Assembly: GCF_002074055.1 (NCBI RefSeq)
Contig: NZ_CP014619.1
Location: 558,001 to 622,000 of the forward strand
From: Frondihabitans sp. 762G35
Lineage (GTDB): Bacteria; Actinomycetota; Actinomycetes; Actinomycetales; Microbacteriaceae
Direction: 5' to 3'
DNA: 64,000 bases
The position numbers and the translations under genes were made by a program. Below the pieces are notes generated by a model. The model saw nothing but the letters and a program-made list of their open reading frames with translations, was not told the DNA's origin and did no database searches. This document shows positions 1 to 6,071 of this stretch, piece by piece. Position 1 is the stretch's first letter; every line of letters starts with the position of its first letter.

Positions 1-1
1 C

Positions 2-253
2 TACCTGACTCCGGAAGAGGCGCACAACGGCGACATCCGGAGAGCCCTCCGCGAAGCTACGGACCACCAGTTGATGCTCGAGACGCTCAGGCGTGTGCAG
101 GCCGGGAGCGCCAGTTCCGAGATCACCGACCCGATCGATGTCGGTGGCTCTGATGAGGATTACGACGTGTCGCCCGAAGCGTTGAAGAAGTCGGATCTGG
201 GACTTGCTTCGAAGCGCGGGACTCGGAAGGTTGACGCGCCGCACGCCGACTAA
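2..253 (+). CDS. C-terminal part of a probable XRE-type repressor (truncated by window edge)
   Basis: An open frame enters from the left edge without a start codon and ends 14 bp before the ImmA/IrrE-type protease gene. The visible 83 residues begin YLTPEEAHNG and are charged and mostly helical, then become an acidic linker and a basic tail. No helix-turn-helix is visible because the N-terminus lies outside the window. In mobile elements a metalloprotease of this kind is usually preceded by an XRE-family repressor that it inactivates, so that identity is inferred from position only. A TTG at 71 could be an internal start, but the frame stays open upstream of it, so a truncated longer gene is more likely. 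Confidence 0.4.
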   Translation, partial: YLTPEEAHNGDIRRALREATDHQLMLETLRRVQAGSASSEITDPIDVGGSDEDYDVSPEALKKSDLGLASKRGTRKVDAPHAD

Positions 254-267
254 CCATTGGGGGGCAA

Positions 268-678
268 ATGAAAGACTTGATCCACATAGCGGCGAGCTTG
301 GGGCTTCGCATCCACGCATCCCACCTGCCCGCCGGCATCCTCGGTATGTTCAGCTCGGCCGAGGGGCGCATCTACTTCGACCTGCACCTCACGCCGCACG
401 AGCGCCGTTCCGTCATCGCGCACGAGCTCGGGCACGCCTACTACGGTCACGACTGCGACCACGGCGAGAGCAGCGCCCAGGAGAGGCAGGCGGACGCCTA
501 TGCGGCAGCATTGCTCGTCGACCCGTACGACTACGCCGAGCTCGAACGGATCAGCGCAGACGCGCACTACATCGCCGAGGAACTCGGGGTCACGGAAGAT
601 GTCGTCTACGCGTTTCGGGCACACTGCCTCAAGCAGTACGGCCGACGCACGTACTCCGGTCGAGTCCGCATCAGTTGA
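268..678 (+). CDS. ImmA/IrrE-family metallopeptidase
   Basis: This is a 136-residue protein with the zinc-protease motif HELGH at residues 52-56 and a downstream helix carrying E72, the usual third ligand position of the family. ImmA of ICEBs1 cleaves the element's repressor after DNA damage or quorum signals, and IrrE of Deinococcus cleaves DdrO. The gene follows the presumed repressor by 14 bp, with GGGG upstream of the ATG, so the two are probably one operon acting as the lysogeny or excision switch. It converges on the integrase gene and overlaps its 3' end by 8 bp. There is no secretion signal, so it should act in the cytoplasm. Confidence 0.85.
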   Translation: MKDLIHIAASLGLRIHASHLPAGILGMFSSAEGRIYFDLHLTPHERRSVIAHELGHAYYGHDCDHGESSAQERQADAYAAALLVDPYDYAELERISADAHYIAEELGVTEDVVYAFRAHCLKQYGRRTYSGRVRIS

Positions 679-1960
679 CTTCGAGCGCGTCCGCGAAGTG
701 TGCGCCGAGCTGACCGATCGCGTCGCGCGCAGCGGCGCTAGACACGTGCTGGTAGCGGCGGGTGACGGCCTCGGACTGGTGGCCGACGATCTCACCGATG
801 ATCTTGGCGTCGACCCCCAGTTCCATCAGGACCGTCGCGGTCGTGTGACGAGCCCAGTGGGTCGTCGGGATCGGTCGAGCGCCGATGTCGCTTTCCGCGA
901 TCACGCCGGCGGCCAGGAGCAGCGCTGTCCACGCCTGCTGATCCTCGCCAGGCAAGATCGGGGAGCCGTCCGGGTTATGCCAGATGAGACCGTGCGGGTT
1001 CGGCTCATCGGCGGTCCGCGCGAGGTGCTTTCGAAGCTCGACGACGACCTGGGGGAGTAGCGGCACGTCGCGGGTCTTCCCGGACTTGGGCCGGATCAAG
1101 CAGAGGCGACCGGCGAGCTGCTTGTACTCGAAGCCGTTGGGGATCTTGAGGCGTCGATGTGAGCATGCGGCACCCTGCTTCTTTCGGCAGGGCCAGACAC
1201 CCTCGACGCGCTCACCACAGCCATGCTCGGACGGGATCTCGTCGAGCTGCCACTCGACGGCCAAGATGCCCTTGTCGAGGTCGAGGGATTCGATGCGCGC
1301 CCCGGTGCGCTCGGACTGACGAAGCCCGCCGAGAAGCGCCACCCACCACCGGGTTCCGTCGTCCTGCTTCGCGGCCGTCTTCAAGACGTTGATGGCGTCC
1401 TCGGGGCTGAGCGAGCCTCGATCAGAGACTGCGGCCTTGGGAGGCTCGACGTCGTCCGCCACGTTCCGCTTGGCGATCCCGTCCAGGCGTGCCGCCTTGA
1501 GCATCCCGGAGAGGACGTTGTGTGTCGCGAGCGCGGTCGAGGATGAGCGGCCGGAGTCGATGATGTGCTTGTGCAGGAGTCGGACGTCGGATGGCTTCAA
1601 GCTCGCGACGCTGCGCTTGCCGAGCAGGGGGACGATCCACGTCCGGCTGAGGGATTCGTACTTGGCTAGGGCGTTGGGCTTGAGGTGTGGCTTGCAGACG
1701 GTCTCGAGCCAATGGGGTGCCCATTCAGCGAGTGTGGTCTTCGCGTCGATGGGTGCGCCGAACTCGTCGATCTCATCGAGCTTCGTCTTCATCTTGGCGC
1801 GGGCGATCTCTGCGGTCTTGCCCATGACGGAGAGTTGACGGCGCCGGCCGTCTGGCCAGTACCCGTTGTCGACGACCGCGCGCCAGAGCTGCCGTGACTC
1901 GATCCAGTAGAGACCGCCGTCGCCGTTGCCGCGTTTCCGCCCTGGCTTCTTCTTCGCCAC
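671..1960 (-). CDS. int: Tyrosine-type site-specific integrase
   Basis: This 429-residue phage-type integrase has a basic N-terminal arm-binding region, a SAM-like core-binding domain (about residues 75-170) and a catalytic domain. The catalytic set is visible: R214 (LRQSE), K292 (RPKSGKTR), H368-R371 (HWAR), H394 and nucleophile Y403 (RRYQHV). An insertion with C248, C258, C266 and H268 may bind metal; similar inserts occur in integrases of actinobacterial elements. The gene reads away from a 3' tRNA-Arg fragment about 150 bp upstream of its start, the usual arrangement for an element integrated at a tRNA gene. The element therefore extends leftward beyond the window. Confidence 0.95.
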   Translation of the reverse strand: MAKKKPGRKRGNGDGGLYWIESRQLWRAVVDNGYWPDGRRRQLSVMGKTAEIARAKMKTKLDEIDEFGAPIDAKTTLAEWAPHWLETVCKPHLKPNALAKYESLSRTWIVPLLGKRSVASLKPSDVRLLHKHIIDSGRSSSTALATHNVLSGMLKAARLDGIAKRNVADDVEPPKAAVSDRGSLSPEDAINVLKTAAKQDDGTRWWVALLGGLRQSERTGARIESLDLDKGILAVEWQLDEIPSEHGCGERVEGVWPCRKKQGAACSHRRLKIPNGFEYKQLAGRLCLIRPKSGKTRDVPLLPQVVVELRKHLARTADEPNPHGLIWHNPDGSPILPGEDQQAWTALLLAAGVIAESDIGARPIPTTHWARHTTATVLMELGVDAKIIGEIVGHQSEAVTRRYQHVSSAAARDAIGQLGAHFADALEVN

Positions 1961-1974
1961 GATTGCTCCGATCT

Positions 1975-1996
1975 AGTGCACACACAGTGCACACAC
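1975..1996. repeat. Two perfect 11-bp direct repeats, possible integrase arm sites
   Basis: AGTGCACACAC occurs twice in tandem (1975-1985 and 1986-1996) directly upstream of the integrase start and between it and the tRNA fragment. Tandem short repeats in this place are typical of arm-type binding sites for tyrosine integrases. They could instead be an operator for integrase expression. Confidence 0.5.
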
Positions 1997-2067
1997 GCAA
2001 CCATATGTGGTTGCTGGTGGTTGCGCGAGTGCAGAATGGCTCGATCGTTGATTTGACGGGGATCGAG
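1997..2067. repeat. Inverted repeats in the attachment region
   Basis: Two short inverted repeats lie between the integrase start and the tRNA fragment. GCAACCA/TGGTTGC has 7-bp arms and a 4-bp spacer at 1997-2014, with a further GGTTGCG just after it. CTCGATC at 2040-2046 pairs with GATCGAG at 2061-2067. They are candidates for excisionase or integrase contacts; no experimental meaning can be read from the sequence. Confidence 0.35.
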
Positions 2068-2111
2068 CGGGTGTTTCAGGCGAGTTGCGCTGATCCGAGT
2101 GTACTCGGTTC

Positions 2112-2158
2112 TTTCCGTCCTAAGGAAAGGGTTGGGGGTTCGAGTCCCTCCAGGGGCA
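2112..2158 (+). other. Attachment site: 3' fragment of tRNA-Arg(CCT)
   Basis: The anticodon arm (stem 2112-2116/2124-2128, loop with anticodon CCT at 2119-2121), variable loop, T arm (2134-2150, loop TTCGAGT) and the 3' acceptor strand CAGGGGC plus discriminator A at 2158 are all present. The matching 5' acceptor strand GCCCCTG and the D arm are absent upstream. This is the duplicated 3' part of a tRNA gene left at one end of an integrated element; the intact tRNA-Arg gene should lie at the other end, left of the window. No CCA is encoded. Confidence 0.75.
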
Positions 2159-2159
2159 C

Positions 2160-2199
2160 TGACGCGTGAAGCCCCTCCGAGGAGGGGCTTCACGCGTCA
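2160..2199 (+). terminator. Strong hairpin after the tRNA fragment
   Basis: A perfect 19-bp inverted repeat (TGACGCGTGAAGCCCCTCC and its complement, separated by GA) begins two bases after the tRNA discriminator. It lacks a long T run but is the likely original terminator of the tRNA-Arg transcript, so it belongs to the chromosome side of the junction. Confidence 0.65.
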
Positions 2200-2355
2200 G
2201 TGACGCCGGAGGTCGAGAACCGCTCGGGGCCCCCGCCGCCGGTTCCGACGCGTCGCGGATGCGACGTGGCGGCCGTGCTGGCAGGGCGTCGAGACCCTCC
2301 AGGGGCACCCGCGCGTCAGCCACTCTCGCTCTGCGGCATGGTCCTGCGCCGCTGG

Positions 2356-2733
2356 CTACCGCTCGAACCCCTGCTGGACAGCGAAGCAGAGCTTGAAGAG
2401 GCGGTCGCTCGGCGGCAGATCGCGCCAAACTGCTTCTTGGTACTCGACTTCGGCATCGTGGCGTCCGGCGGCGCGAACCTCCGAAGGTGGGCTGAGTGTG
2501 GAGTTCTCATCGGTCTCGGTGTCCAGAGCGAGCGCTTCGCGGATCCGGTCTTTGATCGCGGGGGCGTCACATGCTTTCTGCTCGCCGGAAGCGAAGCTCC
2601 AGGGCGCGGAGACGGGCGTCTCGGAGCTCAGGGTTGCTGCGGGAGGGGCCGGACTCGCGCATGCGGCGAGGGCCCCAACCGCGGCGCAGATCAGGAGGCC
2701 GGACGTGAGCGTTCGGAGAGGTGTGATGCTCAC
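2356..2733 (-). CDS. Small predicted lipoprotein of unknown function
   Basis: From a GTG at 2733, with GAGG five bases upstream, the product is 125 residues. The N-terminal hydrophobic stretch ends in LAAC, a good lipobox, so export and lipid attachment to the outer face of the membrane are expected. The mature part is short and acidic, holds two further cysteines (a KACD and a KLCF motif) that could form a disulphide, and resembles no family I recognise. A longer reading from 2778 puts a histidine-rich stretch before the signal and is less likely. It is the first gene outside the attachment site and reads toward it. Confidence 0.6.
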   Translation of the reverse strand: MSITPLRTLTSGLLICAAVGALAACASPAPPAATLSSETPVSAPWSFASGEQKACDAPAIKDRIREALALDTETDENSTLSPPSEVRAAGRHDAEVEYQEAVWRDLPPSDRLFKLCFAVQQGFER

Positions 2734-2840
2734 TTGAGCCTCACCTGGCTGACGGAGGTGGTGATGCCGCTGCGGCATGGGCCGACAAAGCCGCCGATGG
2801 ATGCCTGAAATGTTCTAGAAAAACGCATAATTTCAGAATG

Positions 2841-2854
2841 GCACAAATTTGTGC
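2841..2854. promoter_or_regulatory. 14-bp perfect palindrome, possible operator
   Basis: GCACAAATTTGTGC is self-complementary and sits in an AT-rich stretch (about 2805-2860) between the divergent lipoprotein and membrane-protein genes. Such a site suits a dimeric repressor. The cognate regulator is not identifiable in the window. Confidence 0.4.
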
Positions 2855-3496
2855 TTCGATGTCACGGGTGTCACCTCCGGCTACCTGCATTCGCCTTCAT
2901 CGATCACGGAGCGCAGCATCACTTACACTTCCCGCCGTCTGCCCTCCATCTCCGCCTCCGGGTCAGTTGCGACAGTGTTTCGGTCTGTCGTGCGCCACGG
3001 CGCCGGCGCAGCACTCACTGCAATCGCCCTCACCGCGCCCGTCGCTGTCGCGTCGGGAAGCGATCGCTTCGGGTCCTGGATCCAATTTCGGCAAGACGCC
3101 CAGGAGGGTCACGTCGCCGGGACGCTTCCTTTCACCACGCTCCTGGCGCAGTCCGTCGTTTCAGCGCTGCTCACTCGCCGTCACAAAGCGGAAATCCCCC
3201 TCGTTCCCACGCAGTGGAACTTTCTCGCCGTTCTCGCGCACCTGGGGTGGTTCGCCGTGTGGGGCTGGTTCTTCGCCTTCACTGGTGGCGTGCACGATCC
3301 CGGCACGCAGATCGGCTTCGGTCACGACGTCGGGATTCTCACTCCGCTCCTGAACGGCATCGCGGCCCCCGCCATCATCTGCGCTGGCGCGTACACCGCG
3401 CGGTACCCGCACCACCGCCGAGGCGACGTCATCGTCTCCATCGTCCTCGTCGCCACGACGGCGCCCATTCTGGTGCTGCTCAAGCTCGCCTCCTAG
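2849..3496 (+). CDS. Predicted multi-pass membrane protein, function unknown
   Basis: The frame encodes up to 215 residues. The first 45 or so are polar and look non-coding, so translation probably begins further in, for example at one of the GTG codons near 2970; no convincing ribosome binding site decides it. After that there are about four or five hydrophobic segments: ALTAIALTAPVAVA, the TLLAQSVVSALL stretch, a Trp-rich segment with GWFAVWGWFF, a segment around AAPAIICAGAY, and a final one ending LVLLKLAS. I recognise no family. It stands alone between the lipoprotein and the SUKH gene. Confidence 0.5.
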   Translation: MCFDVTGVTSGYLHSPSSITERSITYTSRRLPSISASGSVATVFRSVVRHGAGAALTAIALTAPVAVASGSDRFGSWIQFRQDAQEGHVAGTLPFTTLLAQSVVSALLTRRHKAEIPLVPTQWNFLAVLAHLGWFAVWGWFFAFTGGVHDPGTQIGFGHDVGILTPLLNGIAAPAIICAGAYTARYPHHRRGDVIVSIVLVATTAPILVLLKLAS

Positions 3497-3589
3497 GCAA
3501 CCGACCACACACCGGCCCCTGCTTGACTCGAGGCGGCTTCGTTGGCCGTTGGCTTTTTTGGAAGGACGACGATGGCGGGCCGCCACAAT

Positions 3590-4210
3590 TCACGAGTAGG
3601 CCTGGGGGCCGCCCCACCTCTCTGGCCAGGTCGCAGGTTCAATCTCCGCCTCCGGCTCGAAGGGGGCTAAAGCCCACGAGTCCTTCCACAAGTCCGCAAG
3701 GAAAGCCTTGCGATCCGCACGTCGTCCCCTTGATTCGAAGTGGAACGGGATGAGATCAGCCTCTGCCAGGTCAGCGGCAGCCGAAACCATCGCGGCCAGG
3801 TTGGGGCTGACGATTCTCGGAAGATCCGGCCAGCTGACGTCCATAACGACGCCAGGGGCCTCGGAGGTGGCATCGAGGGCTGCTTGCCCCCAGCCCGCTC
3901 TGATGAAGGGGATCCACGAAGGGGTCCACTGCCAGGGTTCGGCAAAATCCAGAACGGTGTCGATCAAGTCTGTAATGGAGGCAGCCGGTATGAGCGGGCC
4001 ACAATCGAGCACCGGCCACCACGGACCGTTGTGAGCCTGACCATCGTGTCGCTGCAGGAGAAGCAGCAGCTCAGCAGGCAGAGGGATGGGCGCGAGCGTC
4101 AGGCGCAAGGCGTCGATATCCGCGTCTTTAGCGGGGCCGGAGAGACTGGCCCAGAGCTCGGGCGCGAGTCTGGGCAAAACATCGGCGATTCGATCGAGCG
4201 CTGAACTCAT
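3590..4210 (-). CDS. SMI1/KNR4 (SUKH) family protein
   Basis: The start at 4210 is chosen because GGAG lies 8 bases upstream, giving 206 residues; an ATG at 4231 would add seven. The N-terminal half has the SUKH signature: a helix with PIPLPAELLLLLQRHDG, followed by the GPWWPVL and ITDLIDTV blocks. SUKH proteins are often immunity proteins against polymorphic toxins, or regulators. No toxin gene with a matching layout lies next to it, so it is either an orphan immunity protein or a housekeeping SMI1-like protein. The C-terminus is acidic and Trp-rich. Confidence 0.7.
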   Translation of the reverse strand: MSSALDRIADVLPRLAPELWASLSGPAKDADIDALRLTLAPIPLPAELLLLLQRHDGQAHNGPWWPVLDCGPLIPAASITDLIDTVLDFAEPWQWTPSWIPFIRAGWGQAALDATSEAPGVVMDVSWPDLPRIVSPNLAAMVSAAADLAEADLIPFHFESRGRRADRKAFLADLWKDSWALAPFEPEAEIEPATWPERWGGPQAYS

Positions 4211-4548
4211 GGCTGCAACTCCGTGATCCATGAAATCAGTTTGGCCGAGGATGAGGCTGAGGGGTCGTCATCGCTTGTGCATTCATTTCGCCGGTCGCGC
4301 CCGTACATAGGCGCATCCGCCCATTAGGTGGAATTCGCATCGCGCCCGAGATCGACTCCTAAATTGTTGGTCGACGTCGGGTTCACCGTGGGCTAGACCC
4401 GGCATTTCCACGACACTCGGCTTTTTGAGCATCAACGCGACCCCATAGCTCGTAACCGAACTAGTCTGTCGGGGCATCGGCCACTCGTCGAACGCCTGAT
4501 GGAAGCAAGGCAGCGCAGCGCGACGAGGCTGCCAACGAGGGGAGAACC
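4211..4548. other. Intergenic stretch without a convincing gene
   Basis: These 338 bp separate the divergent SUKH and acidic-peptide/HNH genes. The base composition is visibly less GC-rich than elsewhere and includes AT-rich patches near 4360 and 4430. A 64-codon minus-strand frame at 4283-4477 has no clear binding site or family resemblance and was not called. Promoters for both flanking units should lie here. GGGGAGAACC immediately before 4549 is the ribosome binding site of the small acidic gene. Confidence 0.4.
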
Positions 4549-4644
4549 ATGGACGACGACGTCGAGCCGATCAGTGACGACGATGGGTCGGTAGCCGTTG
4601 GCGAAAATACGTCGGTACCCGCTGCGGAGGCGTCCGACAAGTGA
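4549..4644 (+). CDS. 31-residue acidic peptide coupled to the HNH nuclease gene
   Basis: An ATG preceded by GGGGAGAACC opens a 31-codon frame that begins MDDDVEPISDDD and ends AEASDK. It has ten acidic residues and one lysine, giving a net charge near -9. Its TGA stop overlaps the GTG start of the HNH gene in the form GTGA, so the two are probably translationally coupled. No known family is evident. Very acidic short partners of nucleases can be DNA mimics or antitoxins, but that is inference; it could also be only a leader that sets nuclease expression. Confidence 0.55.
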   Translation: MDDDVEPISDDDGSVAVGENTSVPAAEASDK

Positions 4645-5543
4645 GGAGCCGCGACGAACAGGATGCCATCCGTCGCGACGTCTTCCGCTGGCTCGACCTA
4701 CGCCTCGGCGAAGGCATGCACGAATTCACGCGGGACGAGCTCGCGTCCTACGAATTCGACGGCGAGCGCATCCCTCTTGTGGATCAGTCGCGGGGCATCC
4801 GGAACCCCAGAGATTTTGAAGCGACCCTGTCGATCTTGACCAGCTCGAAGTCGACCGACTACGCCGATGAGATCGAACCCGGAGGCCTGCTGCGCTACTC
4901 CTACCGATCTCAGGAGGGCGGCGACAACGTCAAACTGAAGCGGGCCTTCGAGACGGAAGTGCCGCTCGTGTATTTCCGGGGAGTTCGGCCGAACTTCTAC
5001 CAGGCGTTCTACCCGGTGCACATCGTCGCTGACGATCCCGTCGAGAGGGTCGTCAAGATCGCCTTGGATGATGAGTTCGAGATCTTCGGTGATCCGTTCA
5101 CGATGACGGGGATTCAGAAGCGGTACGCCGAACGCTCCGTGAGGCAGAGACTTCACCAACCGCTATTCCGCGCCTGGGTGCTGAATGCGTACGACGCGGC
5201 TTGCGCCGTTTGCGGGCTGGCTGTCCCGCAGTTGCTGGAAGCCGCGCACATCGTCCCGGATGCTCACGAGGACGGGGAGCCCGCCGTCTCGAACGGCATA
5301 GCCCTCTGCGTGCTCCACCATGCCGCCTTTGACGGCAATCTCATCGGGATCGATATAGACGGGGTCCTTCACGTCTCGCGGTTCCTGGAATCGCTTTCGA
5401 CCGGCGGTGGGCTCTTCGAGGTCGGTCTTCGCGGGATCGCGGGAAAGTCAATCGCGCTGCCTCGTCGACGAAGTGATCGGCCGTCGGTGGCGGCACTGAC
5501 GCAGCGATTTATGGAGTTCCTGGCCGCGGAGGAGACGCGATGA
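4641..5543 (+). CDS. HNH endonuclease domain protein
   Basis: This is a 300-residue protein starting at the GTG that overlaps the preceding small gene. The C-terminal HNH domain is clear: C188-x2-C191, H203 in EAAHIVPD, N218 in VSNGIALC, C223 and the H226-H227 pair. This is the ββα-metal fold seen in modification-dependent and HNH restriction enzymes. Residues 1-160 are an uncharacterised region, possibly a target-recognition domain, with a conserved-looking VYFRGVRPNFYQAFYPVHI segment. There is no methyltransferase next to it, so it may be a stand-alone or modification-dependent nuclease. Its accessory location beside an integration site supports a defence role. Confidence 0.85.
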   Translation: MRSRDEQDAIRRDVFRWLDLRLGEGMHEFTRDELASYEFDGERIPLVDQSRGIRNPRDFEATLSILTSSKSTDYADEIEPGGLLRYSYRSQEGGDNVKLKRAFETEVPLVYFRGVRPNFYQAFYPVHIVADDPVERVVKIALDDEFEIFGDPFTMTGIQKRYAERSVRQRLHQPLFRAWVLNAYDAACAVCGLAVPQLLEAAHIVPDAHEDGEPAVSNGIALCVLHHAAFDGNLIGIDIDGVLHVSRFLESLSTGGGLFEVGLRGIAGKSIALPRRRSDRPSVAALTQRFMEFLAAEETR

Positions 5544-5737
5544 TCGATCGGTTGTGTTCGCAGTAGGGTCTCGTACAAGTTGACGACCCGACCTTGGTCG
5601 CCACGAACGATGACTGGGGAAACTCCTAACCCTGGCCGATGTGCCCTCCCGCCGTTAGCCGTGAGATAGGGCAAGACAGAGGGCAGCCTGAGTCGACTTG
5701 ATTCGAGTAGCGGAACCGGGCACATCGGAGCCGCCTG

Positions 5738-5743
5738 TTAGAT
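5738..5743 (+). promoter_or_regulatory. Possible -10 element for a leaderless MazG/DUF2075 transcript
   Basis: TTAGAT lies seven bases before the ATG at 5751 and no ribosome binding site is visible in between. This spacing is that of leaderless mRNAs, which are common in actinobacteria. No good -35 hexamer is seen. Confidence 0.3.
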
Positions 5744-5750
5744 TTGCGCC

Positions 5751-6071
5751 ATGCCCACCTCGGAAGTACGAGAACAGCTGCTTGCGTTCGTGGCCGAGCG
5801 AGAATGGGCGCAATTTCATTCGCCGGGGAACCTGGCCAAGAGCATCTCGATCGAATCGGGAGAGCTGCTGGAGCTCTTTCAGTGGTCGGACGACGCCGAC
5901 GAGGTTCGCGTTCGCGATGAACTCGCCGACGTCCTGACCTACTGCCATCTGCTCGCCTACCGGCTCGGGGTCGAGCCGGAGGAGATCATCCTCGAGAAGC
6001 TGGCCACCAGCCGCCAGAAGTATCCGATCGAGACGTCACGTGGACGAAGCACCAAGCACACCGAGCTTTGA
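5751..6071 (+). CDS. MazG-like nucleotide pyrophosphohydrolase
   Basis: The 106-residue product has the all-alpha NTP pyrophosphatase signature: E35 and E38 in SIESGELLELFQW and E57-x2-D60 in RDELADVLTYC, which bind Mg2+ and the triphosphate. Small enzymes of this family hydrolyse dNTPs or modified (d)NTPs to monophosphates. The gene overlaps the following GIY-YIG/DUF2075 gene by 32 bp, an unusually long overlap that suggests co-translation and joint function. Such pairs occur in accessory regions and may lower nucleotide pools or remove modified phage nucleotides; that role is inferred. Confidence 0.85.
   Translation: MPTSEVREQLLAFVAEREWAQFHSPGNLAKSISIESGELLELFQWSDDADEVRVRDELADVLTYCHLLAYRLGVEPEEIILEKLATSRQKYPIETSRGRSTKHTEL

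Noticed and set aside
2040-2158. A complete tRNA-Arg gene
   Set aside because: The 5' acceptor strand and D arm are missing, so only the 3' part is present.
2120-2428. Minus-strand frames ending in DSNPQPFP or containing GGTRTPNPFL
   Set aside because: These are translated antisense tRNA sequence around the tRNA-Arg fragment, a known false-gene pattern.
4283-4477. 64-codon minus-strand frame in the gap before the acidic peptide
   Set aside because: It has no ribosome binding site and no family resemblance, and the encoded protein is arginine- and serine-rich without hydrophobic core.
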